A program made the translations under genes and the position numbers. A stretch of DNA of 64,000 bases from Sanderia malayensis (taxonomy: Eukaryota; Cnidaria; Scyphozoa; Semaeostomeae; Pelagiidae). The stretch lies in NCBI GenBank assembly GCA_013076295.1, contig RQOL01000500.1:124001-188000 (forward strand), given 5' to 3'. Positions 45,198 through 56,899 of this stretch are shown here, piece after piece. Numbering within the stretch: the stretch's first letter is position 1; each line of letters opens with the position of its first letter. Below the pieces are notes generated by a model. The model was not told the origin of the DNA. It made no database searches and worked only from the letters and a program-made list of their open reading frames with translations.

Positions 45198-45556
45198 GTC
45201 GCCATGTAGAGACACAATATGTTGTAGTTATCCTTGATTTTTAGTAAACTACAGGACTTTGTATGAATGTTTTGCCTAACATTTTTCAACACAGACACAG
45301 GGCACTAGAAAAAAGTTTTGGGGGTGTATGGTTCCAGGTTGCCGAGTAGAAAACTTTTACTTTACTTTTCACAGGCTTCTTGAAAAAGTGAAGAAGGGAA
45401 TATTTGCCAAATTGTCAAAATATTATTTTCTTTCCAGGGCCCTCAATTGCCAAAGAACTCTGATTTTTTACAACAACATACTGACTGAAATGTATGGTTC
45501 TAGCTTTGAGATAATGGCACCATTGGAGTTCAAAGATCACAAATGTCACCAGTCAA

Positions 45557-46366
45557 CGAATTACTAGATGGAAAATAGAAAAAGATTTGACTCACCTGAT
45601 GCAAAGAGCTCAAAATATCTTAAATGCAGACAGCAAAGATGGAAGGGCACAAAATGTTGCTCGCTTCTCTAGTGAATTGATGAGAACAGTTAGGCCTGGG
45701 GACTCATTCAAAGCTGAATCTTCTAGGAACGTTATTCAGCACATGCTTCATGAAGTTGCTTCGAAATTGCAGGACATTGTACATCTGTTTGATAGAAGTT
45801 TGACTGTGAAAACATGGCAGGCAAATGAGCTAAAATTTCTTGATTCAAAGAAGTCTTCTTTGGAAGAACTTAACAATACCTTGCAGAAAGTTCAAGAAGC
45901 TATCATCACAAATATCAACCTGTTAAAGAGGAGAACAAATTCAACAACAGAACAAGACGCAGAGGCAAAAAGACAGAAAAAGTCTTCAGCAAGAAATGCA
46001 CGAAAATCAATGAAGGAAAAGGAAGAGAGGCTCCAAAAAGTAAAGGACGTTTTGCGTTTACTGACAAATGGCATGCTTACATTGAATGCAATCAAGAACA
46101 GAGAAGACATGTCAATTCAGCTAGCAGATATCGACAAAAGCTGTGAGCTGACTGCAACATTTCATGCAAAAGCAATAAAATGGCTTATGGAGAATGGATA
46201 CTTTTCTGCAGACTCATTAGAATTTGCAAATCAACTTTCCAGGAAGCTTACCATCCAGCTTGAAAAGTCAAACGAGTTAACAAATGCAAGACTAAGAAAA
46301 TTGGCTTCAACAAAATTGTCAAAAAGACCTGTTTTATTGTTTTCCTGCCAAAGAAGGAGTACTTAG
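45557..46366 (+). CDS. Coiled-coil protein exon, possibly the SAM gene's 3' part
   Basis: An open frame of about 265 codons has KIEKDLTHLMQRAQNILNAD, then ARFSSELMRTVRPGDSFKAE and long helical heptads (LEELNNTLQKVQEAIITNIN; SMKEKEERLQKVKDVLRLLT). It ends with a Lys/Arg-rich tail and a stop at 46364. There is no enzyme motif or membrane segment. The 350 bases between it and the SAM exon are broken by stops, so linking the two requires splicing that I cannot fix. The intact frame suggests recent function. Confidence 0.5.
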   Translation, partial: RITRWKIEKDLTHLMQRAQNILNADSKDGRAQNVARFSSELMRTVRPGDSFKAESSRNVIQHMLHEVASKLQDIVHLFDRSLTVKTWQANELKFLDSKKSSLEELNNTLQKVQEAIITNINLLKRRTNSTTEQDAEAKRQKKSSARNARKSMKEKEERLQKVKDVLRLLTNGMLTLNAIKNREDMSIQLADIDKSCELTATFHAKAIKWLMENGYFSADSLEFANQLSRKLTIQLEKSNELTNARLRKLASTKLSKRPVLLFSCQRRST

Positions 46367-46625
46367 GAGCAGTGAAGTGGAATCATCAGATGTTCACTGA
46401 AAATCCTGTGACTGTTGGACTTTTATGACTTTTTGTGGCATTTTTTTTTCATACTATTTTTTTTTCCATTTTTGTCTCATTTGTTTGAAACCCCTCCTTA
46501 AAATCAGAGTTTTGTCACTTACCCCTCCCAAAAAGCTTCCACCCCCCATCACAGATACTTAATGACCGCTCCCTATCAAAGATTTGTTTTTGTTGAAGTT
46601 ATGCCTCCTAAATATGGGTGACCTA

Positions 46626-46648
46626 TTTTGCCCCACCGTGGGGCAAAA
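46626..46648. repeat. Perfect short palindrome
   Basis: TTTTGCCCCAC and GTGGGGCAAAA face each other around one base. A similar TGCCCCACCCCA word lies at 46838, at the edge of the Helitron protein fragment. Confidence 0.85.
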
Positions 46649-46837
46649 CAGGTCACAGGTTACAAGCTATTTTTAATGATCTGGCTATGCTTGGTAGACC
46701 CCCCTGGACAAATGTGGCCGGAATATAGCTGCAGGTGTTGCATGTGGTGCATATATGGTATTGTGTAAAATCAGCTAGGGGGTACTTGTTTTTAGAAAAA
46801 TAATACCAAAGTTGAAAATGGTCATTTTTGACCCATT

Positions 46838-48295
46838 ATGCCCCACCCCACCCTACCTCAAGACATTGAACGTGACGAGGTGCGCCAATACATCAATGCA
46901 AGATATATTCGACCACATGAAGCTGTCTATCGGCTTCTGCAGTTCCCCATGCACGACAAAAGCCACACAGTCAAACGGCTCTCTTTTCATCTAACATTTG
47001 ACCAACAAGTCATCTTTCATGACAATGATGACGAACCAAAGCTCAAAAACATTGGTGATAGAACAACACTCACAGCATTGTTTGAACTCAAGCAGGAAGA
47101 TCCAGCCGCACATCAGTACCTCTATCATGAGATACCAGAGCACTATGTCTTCCAGGAGCGTTCAAAAACATGGAGAGCAAGACAACAAAGAACAATGCGA
47201 ATCATTGGTAGAGTAATTCAAATGCAGCCGAGACCTTGCAAGCAAAAGTTTGCACTCAGACTTTTGCTATTGCATCAACGAGGAGCTACTTCATTGGAAG
47301 ACCTTGAAACGGTAGAAGGTAATCTATGTGACTCGTTCAAAGATGCAGCATTAGCTTTAGGGCTTTCAGAAGATGCTGCTGAAATCACACGTTGTTTACA
47401 CGATGCAGTCATCTTTAATATGCCACCACAACTCAGACAGTTGTTTGCCACATTGCTACCCTTTCAAACGCTAGAATACTCTTCGACACCTTCAAAGAAG
47501 CAATCAGTGAAGATTTTGTCAGACGTGATCAACTCAACAATCCAGACATAACTTTTCAAGACAGACACATATATCAATGTCTATGATAACAGCACACACA
47601 GTGTGATAACTGAGGATCCAGATGAGGAGGCGGCATATCCAATTGAGTTTATCAATAATCTAACTCCTAATGGATTGCCGCTACACCGACTTAGACTCAA
47701 GGTATAATCTTTAACTACAACCCATGTAATAATTATGTAGCCCTTTTTCAAGCCTGATTATCCCTCATTTATCACAGTACAATATAATGCCACAGCATAA
47801 TGCATCACAGTACAATATACCACAATATCACAGTACAATATACCACAGCATAATGCAATACACATTGTTATTTGCAACTGTCTTTGTTTAAAATTGGTTC
47901 AACATTCATTCTTCTGAGGAATATAAATCCAAGGAAAGGTCTTTGCAACAGCACAAGACTTATTGTACGCCATCTCCGACGTAACGTCATCATAGCAGAG
48001 ATGATCACCAAGGAACACAGCGGCCAGCAGGTCACGTCATCATTGTCAACACAAGACACTGAGATACCGTTCAACATCAAGCATCGGCAATTTCCGGTCA
48101 GACTAGCATACTGCCTTTCTATCAACAAGGCACAGGGACAATCTCTCAGCTATGTTGGTTTGTATTTACCAGAGCCCATGTTCACACATGGTCAGTTATA
48201 TGTGGCCATATCAAGAGCAACAACCACAGAGGAAACACACATGAAGACAACACACATGAAGACAACAAATATTGTCTTCCAAGAAGTCCTGTAAA
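46838..48295 (+). pseudogene. Autonomous Helitron Rep/helicase fragments
   Basis: The first part (46838-47551) reads QYINARYIRPHEAVYRLLQF, PMHDKSHTVKRLSFHL, and later LLLLHQRGATSLEDLETVEG, in the order found between the Rep region and the PIF1 helicase of Helitron proteins. The second part begins near 47560 with a frame containing AYPIEFINNLTPNGLPLHRL. It is interrupted by 47705-47880 (short CACAGTACAATA repeats) and resumes with FILLRNINPRKGLCNSTRLI, AYCLSINKAQGQSLSYVGLY and HGQLYVAISRA, the last helicase motifs. Rep HUH and helicase motifs I-IV are missing. It is a deletion relic, unable to mobilise itself. Whether it relates to the Helitrons at 2560, 54206 and 57607 is unknown. Confidence 0.8.
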
Positions 48296-49729
48296 GGTCT
48301 TCACAAACTTTTGAGCATCAATCGCGGTGCTCCCAAGGGCATCTACCAAAACACACACACAAAAAACACGAGTTCTCAGATTGTGGTTCTATTGGATCGG
48401 CTTTGTTGCACTTTAAAGTGTGATGAACATTCCTGGTTTGCCACGTCACTCCTCCAGTCAATAAGATCCATCAACAACGAACCGGACACTTTCACAACAA
48501 TACAGTTTCTGGGGGTGTTTATCAACAACAACACCATCTGCGTCCTGTGTAGTGCCTGTATAAAAAAGATTTGCTTTGCTATGCTCGCCGATATTGTCTA
48601 TGGGCGTATGGCTTTCCTTTTCTCTGTTGTTTTTGACAAGAAATTGCACATAACATTAAGATCATCATTCTCTCATCCCAATAACTAATGATAATTAATG
48701 TACTTATTAAATTTAACTCTTGAATATGTAGTATTACATATTCCAAATTAAAATTGCCGTTTTCATGAAAACCAAATAAACCTCTAACAAAGGTAACCCC
48801 TTGAAGTTGGTGCTCGAGCTTTAAACTAATGTAACCGGCAATCTTCTTTTTTTGACATGGCCAAACATAATGGCAAACACGCACAATGAACAGGACAAAT
48901 AGACAGACGTATCATTGATGTGTGCCACACGATTGTGAATTCCTATTGAACAATGCTGTCAATATCGCCGGACACTCCACATAATGAATGAAGACATCAA
49001 TCCAATCTACAGACGGGACCAATTATCTCTCATTTATCTGCACTATCCATTTATAACTGCGAAAAATCATAATTAATTGATTATTATTTTTGTACTAATG
49101 TATCATATACAAAATAATTGCAGGATTAATCTACTCTCTTTTAGTATCTAATAAGCTTCATCAATGTTCATTTTAATGAGATGCATTTCTACAGTTAATC
49201 TAACCAGTAATAGCAGTTTATTTGACATTGAAAGGAGGCCATTGTATCTTATTGAAAAAGATTTTGGCCTCATTTCCATCAATGGCACTGCTAACTTTAG
49301 AAATGCCATATTATGAAGTATGAATTTGATTCATGAAACAGATTAACTTTGGCATCACAAAAAATTATCAAGAGGACAAGTTAAATTTCGAAAACTATCT
49401 CCAGATTTACAGAGAACATTTTCAATGTGTGTTACAGGTAAGTGAATACATTTTCATCTTATATTTAACTACTTGCAATTCAATCACCAGATAAATTTTG
49501 GTTAGGCCATGCAAACTTCACTGATTGCGCCAACACGACAGTTACTTCGGTTAGGCCATGCAAACTTCAATAATTGTTTTACAGCTTTACAGTTTCCCTG
49601 ATTCCATGCTTTGTTGACGTCGATCTCTTCTGAGACCCTATCCCATGAGAGACTACTCAGATCTTTTTGGAAGTTTTCTTCGTTATACTTAGAAAAATTT
49701 CTTTTGAGTATTGTTCTATGTGTAAACTT
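48296..49729. other. No gene recognised
   Basis: A plus-strand frame continues to 48688, but without family motifs. The rest is AT-rich. An 18-base word GTTAGGCCATGCAAACTT is repeated at about 49501 and 49550. Confidence 0.35.
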
Positions 49730-50089
49730 TTAATTGTTCTTCTTTACAATGACTCCTATTAGATCATGATCACTTAGAGAAATGCCCCATGTCCCATGTT
49801 TTGAGATGTTTTGTTCGCGAGTGGTAGCTGCGATAGCTATTAAAGTGCTGATCTCCTTGGTAATCCTTGTTGCCTTGTTTATGACCTGCTTGAACCCGTG
49901 TTGGCTGATGATGCGCTTGATCTCCTTGTTATCTGGTGTATTTTGATAGTCAACATTCACGTCTCCAAGGAGGATAGTCTCCCTGTTTTTATAGACCGTG
50001 TCTCTTGACTCTTGATTGTAGCATATTCGCTCTCCTCGGTTTGAGCTTTCTAGTACAAATTTTCGGTTGCCCTTGCTTGTTGTTCTCAC
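49730..50089 (-). pseudogene. LINE endonuclease fragment
   Basis: The minus strand reads ILLGDVNVDYQNTPDNKEIK, RIISQHGFKQVINKATRITK and ISLSDHDLIGVIVKKN. GD.N.D and SDHD.I are catalytic motifs of the APE-type endonuclease at the start of non-LTR retrotransposons. Only the last third of the domain remains and no RT follows. A nearby minus-strand open stretch (about 50180-50310; AYSKQYANAHKPQCCSCEHF) may be an unrelated exon remnant. Confidence 0.65.
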
Positions 50090-50339
50090 AGAACAAAGCT
50101 GTGTGCTTATACCAGAAGAGTTGGTTTAAAATACTGTTACAGTGAAAGGAGCCAAGTTTACTTTTTTTCTTTGCTTCTCCTTTAAATTTGCCACCCTTTG
50201 CCACGTAAGAAGTGCTCACAGCTGCAGCATTGTGGTTTGTGTGCATTTGCATACTGCTTGCTATAAGCTGCACAAGCTCCATATCCTCGTTTTGTTGCCT
50301 TATCTAGATCACTAACTGTAGATATTTTAACTTTCTACA

Positions 50340-50975
50340 TCAGGATCGGTCCTAATTTACTTTGAGAATGAAAGTTTTGCTAGTATGAATTTATTAGTCG
50401 GCTTGTTTTCAGGAAATAATTATCACCTGATTTGCACCCACAGAATAGAGATTTCTATGCAAAATTTCACAGCCTTTTCTTCAATACATACAGACTTCCT
50501 GAAGGAAAAAATCCTCCATAGATTTTCTCCATATTTCAGAGAACAAATTTCTTAACATAACATACATATACTCATTATACTCATTATATACTCATTTTTC
50601 ATTTCAGTACCCATAAAAAATTACACTAATGAACATTGTTTTAATGTTTCACACGGGTAACTATATTTATACAATAATATTAATTCGCAATCACGTATAT
50701 GATTTCGTCATTATGTATCTACTATGTTATTCTAAATCTAAATATATATTAAGTATTATGCAAGATTGTTGATGTCAGGCTGGAGATTAGTATGGAGATT
50801 AGAACTTCAACACCACTTCCAGTTTCATACTCACTCATTTATACATTATTAGTGTATTATCAGAGCCAGCGGACAAGTTAAGCAAGCGGTTCTAATTAAA
50901 GTTGATTAAGTTGTCATAAGATCACTGTTCGTCGGACACACAAAGAAAAACAATTTTGTTTGAAATCATTAAAAA
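50340..50975. other. No gene recognised
   Basis: AT-rich non-coding stretch without clear repeats beyond ACTCATTATA words near 50570. Confidence 0.35.
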
Positions 50976-50977
50976 CC

Positions 50978-51400
50978 TCATAGTTTCCAGCATTCCCCGA
51001 CCACACAGTCCATGGAAGGCCTGAGTCCTGATTTCCGTTCCAAGGTTGTTGCAGGTCCATGATGATTTAAATTGAAATCCTTGAAGTTGTCATAGTTGCA
51101 ACCATTACCCAACCACATGGTCCATGGGAGCCCCGAGTTCTGATTTCCATTCCAAGGTTGTTCCAGGTCCATGTTTTCTCTGATGATTTAACTTGAAATC
51201 ATTCAAATCTTTAAAGTTGCATCCATTCCCCCACGGCATGGTCCATGGAATCCCCAATCCCAACTTCCATTTCAAGGTTGTTCTAGGTGCATGTTTTCTC
51301 CCATGATTTAATTAGCAATGATTCTGATGCTCATATTGCCATCCCCCCGCCACGGAAGCCTTGAGGTCTGATTCCATTCCAAGGTTGTTCCAGGTCCATT
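50978..51400. repeat. About 115-base tandem repeat, roughly four copies
   Basis: Each unit has CATGGTCCATGG, TTCCAAGGTTGTTCCAGGTC and ATGATTTAA..TTGAAAT. Copies begin near 50978, 51090, 51208 and 51320 and differ by about 15 percent. The minus strand of two copies is open (DLEQPWNGNQNSG, WLGNGCNYDNFKDF), but later copies have stops, so coding is doubtful. Confidence 0.75.
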
Positions 51401-51420
51401 TTTTCTGCGATGCAAATGTT

Positions 51421-53360
51421 CCTGCAATTCTTAGCTTGCCAGAAACGTCTCTATTTAAACCGAATGGAGAGAAGCGTTACGATTGAATAGTATATCAGAA
51501 AACATAAGTGGATCCATTTAATTCGAAATTGCGATTAGAGAACATGCAATATTTAAAATATAGAATCAAATTCGTAAAAACATATTTACCACTACACAAA
51601 TTTCATGAAAGCAATACAAAAGCGCAATGTGAAAATTTTAGAGGGGTCTCAAATTTAGATGCATCTAAACACACAGTCAAAAATTCATGATATATAAAAG
51701 GGTTTTAAATACAGTAGATCATGAACATTTTTAATTGATTCACTCATATTTCACAGACCAAATGCGCAACATTAGCATTTTGAATTGCAGCTCAGTGGTG
51801 GGCACGTTTCCAGTTTAGAATCCATGTGAAATGAAAGCAATTGTTTCCAGCACACATTTATGTCATGCAGAACGAAAATAACGTGCTTGAAATCAATTAC
51901 TTTAGCCTTCGGTTGGCCAGTCGTGAACAGTAATTCTGTGCATGCCAAGGAGAAAGCGTTTCCAGGGATTTGCATGCTTCTCGGCACAGCCTGCTTCAAT
52001 GCAATATGAAAATAGCTGTTTTCGAGTCTGGCGAGTTAAAGTTTCACATCCAAATCTGCAAAAATCGAATTGGAATTTTAGTATTGATCGATGAGACGTG
52101 TTTCAAACAAATCAGATTCAATTTATGTAGAATGTGAGTTAAATTTTGAAAATTTATTGCACGGCTGGAGAAATTTGAAAAGCGAGTTCTTGATTGGTCA
52201 GGGAATCTGAGCTGAATAAATCAATAAGGGGAAGGGGATAAGGAGAAGAATATAGAAAAAACTTACCCACTTACCAGTGAAGTTCTTTGGGAAACACTTC
52301 TGAATGGCAAGTTTCAATTAAAATTCCAGATGATTGCAAGGAAGGGCAGAAAAGCTTTTTAGACAACTGCGTGTGCTTTGAATGGCTTCGTTTCAGTGAA
52401 ATCACGAAATTGCTGCTTCTGAAATTCATTCTTTAAATGGTTGCATCCAGACCTGTTATTATAAAAGCAGAAATTGATCATTCATCGTTTTAGTATTCAA
52501 TTTAGTATAGAAAAGATTTGTAAAGCAATTAATTATTTATTAATTTCAGGGCGCCTATAGTTTTCTATAAACAACAGATCAGAATTAATGGAAAACAAAA
52601 TAAGAAGGATGCAGAGGAGTTTAGTAAAGGCGAATAGAAGCAATTTAGCCACTTACTAGTTAAACCCTGAGAATCTTTTAGTTTGGAGTCTCGAGAAAAA
52701 TGGCAGAAAAAATAAATCGCAGCCATCCAGACAAACAAATTCATTTGGATTGGCTGGGCGTCCCAAATTCAAAAATGAAAAATGGAGCTTCATGGCATGC
52801 TCTGTCAAAGAAGGAAGTAACGTCCTTGTCAATCAAAGGCCACAGTAATAAAAGAGGTGATCAGATTAGTACCAAATGCAACAGGGATTCATTGTTTCGA
52901 TCTTTCCAGAAGCATGACATCCAGATGCAATAATTGTCATGGGGTCGCATGGAAGAACGTGTTTTGTTTGACTCAATGCTTAAAGTACACGAGGAAGCTT
53001 GACACATCTCCCCCCCCCCCCCCTCACACGCAAAACAAAGGCCTTGGCACAGCAGTATCTGACACAGCACACAAGGCACAGATGAGACGAAAACAAAGAG
53101 CGGAAGAATTTTCGAAAGAGAAAAGTGAAAATATCTGGAAAACAAAAACGAATTTCGAAATACAAAATAGATATTGCACATATAGAGGGTAGTGGGAAGA
53201 ATTTCGAGTGGTTTTCGAAAAGAACACACCAGGCAGACTGTCGAAACTGTGTCCAGAAACATAGATGGGTGTCTTTGAGGTGCGTTTCCCTCACGGCTCA
53301 CATATTATATAAGGAGGGAAGTCTCATTGAAGATATTGATATCTCATCCTTGTTCAAATA
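51421..53360. other. No secure gene; weak ORF at 52700-52933
   Basis: A plus-strand ATG at 52700 opens AEKINRSHPDKQIHLDWLGV and ends at 52933 without domain or splice support. A run of at least 12 C residues lies near 53012. Other open frames are short and look random. Confidence 0.3.
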
Positions 53361-55024
53361 GGTCAATGAACACAAAAAACAAGTTATTTATAATAAAGTA
53401 GCTAGATTGGATTTTTCTCAAATATTTTCTGGTATAAGTTTGTGTAATTGGGCACTTATATTCCCTTTAAGTTCATTTCCATCCATTGCTATTGACAAGT
53501 CCACAGATTTGCTTGCTGGATAACTCTCGTTCGGGATCATATATTCACAGACCTTTTTTCGTGTGATTCATTATCATCTCTAATTTCCTTCCAGCCAGAA
53601 TCTAATTTTTCTCCAAAGCAATCATCAAAAATTAACTGGAGATCTGTTTCATTTAAATCAGAATCATGAAATATGTCATGGATCGCTATAAGCATATTAT
53701 TGGCATGAACATCCCTCCTTGTCTCAATGTACTTCTTGATATCTGAAAAACTAAATATTTTGTGAGAGCTTTCCAGCACCTGTTTAATCTGAGTTTTCTT
53801 AAGCTCAACAAACATGTTTGGGAATGAAATCTGAGGGCATTTTTCCAAAGTGTGGGGCAAAAGGCTTTCCCGGTAACTATTTTTGAGAAAGCTGCGATTT
53901 CTTCTGGCTAGTTACAACTCTTCCCTTGTCATTGCAAATGTAATCTTCTGCACAGCCATTTTTCAAGCTAAATTCACAAGAACTCTTTCCGCAATGACAA
54001 CTTTTTGCAGAAATGTCACAGCAACTGCAGCCAGTCACTGTGCGGGATTCCACATTTGGGAATATATTCGCTGTTTCTTTTCTTCTGCATGCCACAGATA
54101 CAACATAGTGTTGCATGTCTTCATGACTGTGCTTCATTAGTACTCCACCATAAAGCGGAAAGCAACTACTAGTTCCCCTTTTTTCATAGCTCGTCTACAT
54201 TCTTGTCTAATATATATATTCTACGGAGTCACGTGATGACGCATTTTCCTTGCCAAAAACAATAGATTCTACCCAAAACAATAGGTTGAGTGCCCCAAAA
54301 CAATGGGCCGAACAGCAAACGTTTAATCAAGAAGGATTTTTTGTTTCTACATTTATAGGTCTAAATTTGAAATGGAAAGTGCCATTTAGTAATTAGACCA
54401 AGGCTATCTATTTTTGGTTTCGATTTTTCAAAGTTATTTTGAGTTATTCCATTAATTATTCCACAAATTGTGCTATCACGAAAAAACTACAGTTTACCGT
54501 GGCGAAACTTCCAAATTCGTGTTGCGAACTCCAATACGCTGGCGACACTTCCAAATTCGCGTTGCGAACTCCATTTTCGAACAAAGTATTCGCTGTTTAT
54601 GTCACCCGTTTCACCTTTTGCTGCAAGTTGATTGGCTCTTTCACGACTTCACAAGAACACTTGCGAAGCTTAGGCCTAATCTAAACAAGCCCAAAGTTTT
54701 AACCAACAAATTAAGATAAGGGATTATCAGGCGACCGGAGCAAGCCAAGCTGTTATAAGAGGAATAGGCAAAGACATGAGCGTAAGCGAATGCAGCGCAT
54801 GAAGTGCGCCCTATCAGTCAATGTTTCTTGATAATAGATAGACAGGCGGGCACAGCGAGCTTACCCATTGTATGTGGGGTTGAAAGAGCTGTGACCGTAA
54901 GCAAATAGAGCGCACGAAATGCGCCAACCACAGGCGAGCATAGCCAGCTAAAGCCTAGCGCACACAGCAGATTTTTGCATCAAATGTCATTATCATATCT
55001 ATTAGCCATGATACCAAAAGCGTT

Positions 55025-56899
55025 TTAGACAACCTGTTGTGCTCTAGAAAGCCTGTAGTTGAAAATGTGCTGTTCATGTAACAGTTGTCTAAATGGGAAT
55101 GGTTTCATGATATCATTTCTCAAGGGAAATGCATCATCACCAATGATATGATAATGACATTTGATGCATGTTTCCCCAAACTGATCAGCTTCTGGAAAGG
55201 CAATTGATTTGTCTTTCATCTGTTGATTTAGAGGCGATGTTTCAAAAAGTCCAGCATCACCATTTCTTCCACTTACACCAACATCAACAAATATCAACTT
55301 GTAGTCATAACTTGCCAATGCTAGAAGGACTATGCTGAAATATCCCTTGTAGTTGAAGTACTCTGATCCAGACATTTTTGGTTGCTTGATTGCAATGTGT
55401 TTGCCATCTAATGCACCAACACAAAAAGGATAGTCCCATAAATTGTAGAAACCATCACTGATTGTTTTCCATTGATGAGATGTGCTTGGAATCTAAAATA
55501 CAAACTATTAAATTTTAGTCTTCAACTGAAAGTTCATCTGAGCCACAGCTTAACACTGGTGACAGTGAATGTGATGGAGACTTGGACGACAATGATGCCC
55601 CTGCTGCAGAGACACCAGTTTCAACAAGCAGGCCACTGGCTGCTGTTAAAAAATCAAAAACTGCAAAGCAGAAAAAGGAAGAGGAAGAACTCTCCATTCT
55701 GAAGTCTCTTGCATCATCTATCTCTGCAGATGAAAATGTAGCTGCAAAAAAGGATGCAAAGCCAAGCCCTTCAGCTGCCTTTGAGGAATACGTTACACAT
55801 GCTTTGTCTGTGATGGATGAGAAAACAAGACTTGTTGCAATGAACAACATTCAAAATGCTATTTTTCAGGCACAGATGGGCTCTTTCTCAAATGAATTCA
55901 ACAACCCATATCATGCTGGTCAACATGCTAGAATGCAGTCTTTCAGGCAGTCACTTGACCAGCAAGATATGAGTGAAGGGCCATCGCATGGACAATTCTA
56001 ATCTTTAAAATTCATACAGTATATTCCTTTCACTGCACTCTTCAATGTTATGTGAGTTGGTTTTAATTAGCACATTAAATATTGCATTGAAAACAAAAAA
56101 GTAGAAAACAAAAAATGTTATGTACCTTAAGATATCTATCCTTAAGATTTTGATAAATTGCATCACACGTTTCTGTCACTATTGATGAAATTGTTCTTTC
56201 TCCAACTCTATATGAAAATCCCAGGCTGTGAAATGACTCTCCTGTAAAGATATGCAACATCTTATTATACCAATCAATATCTAAAATGATATGATTACCT
56301 CAATTTTTCCATGTAAGATTATCAGATTTATGATTGCATTCATTTTCATGATACTCAATTCAAAATGCTCATTATGATTGGCATTAAAGGTGAAATGGTT
56401 TGTGAAAGATATCAATCATAAGGAAGTATTGTCATTATTGTTATTAAGTATTGCTACGAACTCTGTAGAAGAAACATTTAGAATATTTAAAGTTATTTTT
56501 ATTATTCACAAATATATTTTTACTTTTCTCATTTGTATCCTATATTTTTTCTTTGAATCAAGTTTGCGGACTATTGAATTGTGAAATCTCACCTGTTGCT
56601 AAGTATCGTCGTGTGACTGCAAGTCTTTCTGCTGCACTAATTGATTTTCGCATGTGGGTGTCTTTTCTTTGAATCATTGGTCTTATTTTGGCAAGAAGAG
56701 ATTTGAAAAGGTCTTTGTTGAGACGAAAATAGCGTTGGTACATAGGTTTATCCTCCGATGCTAACTCCCGAACAAGATTCTGATATGGTCCCAGCTCATT
56801 TCTACGCTCAATCCAGGATTTCACCCACATTCGTCTCGCAATTCGCCTCCTTCTTCTTCGTCTTATTAAAAGGATAATAGCCAACAGTGCTTTCTTCAA
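55025..56899 (-). pseudogene. PIF/Harbinger transposase lacking its last catalytic residue
   Basis: Exon 1 (56899-56558) has a basic run RRRRRRRIARRMWVKSWIER, then NELGPYQNLVRELASEDKPM and YFRLNKDLFKSLLAKIRPMI. Exon 2 (about 56243-56125) reads GESFHSLGFSYRVGERTISS and IYQNLKDRYLKV. Exon 3 (55493-55025) has CVGALDGKHIAIKQPKMSGS (first Asp), YNYKG-like FNYKGYFSIVLLALASYDYK, FVDVGVSGRNGDAGLF (second Asp) and HIIGDDAFPLRNDIMKPFPF. It stops at TAA right after RLSRAQQVV, just before the glutamate expected in the family (VVENAFG). Loss of this residue would abolish catalysis. The C-terminal deletion reaches almost to the terminal repeat. Confidence 0.8.
55519..56001 (+). CDS. BESS-like ORF antisense to the transposase intron
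   Basis: After a TTTTAG acceptor at 55518 the frame reads SEPQLNTGDSECDGDLDDND, then VKKSKTAKQKKEEEELSILK and FEEYVTHALSVMDEKTRLVA MNNIQ, closing in a Gln/Ser/His-rich tail at 56001. The block 'F..YV...L..MD...R..A...I' is a BESS motif as in Harbinger-associated MADF-BESS (Myb-like) proteins that bind the transposon ends with the transposase. The MADF/Myb part is missing, and no donor exon is visible upstream. It lies wholly between transposase exons 2 and 3 on the opposite strand. Confidence 0.6.
   Translation, partial: SSTESSSEPQLNTGDSECDGDLDDNDAPAAETPVSTSRPLAAVKKSKTAKQKKEEEELSILKSLASSISADENVAAKKDAKPSPSAAFEEYVTHALSVMDEKTRLVAMNNIQNAIFQAQMGSFSNEFNNPYHAGQHARMQSFRQSLDQQDMSEGPSHGQF

Noticed and set aside
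48272..48688. Plus-strand ORF of 138 codons after the Helitron helicase end
   Set aside because: It has no motif and Thr/Asn-rich random-like composition, and it overlaps the helicase stop in another frame.
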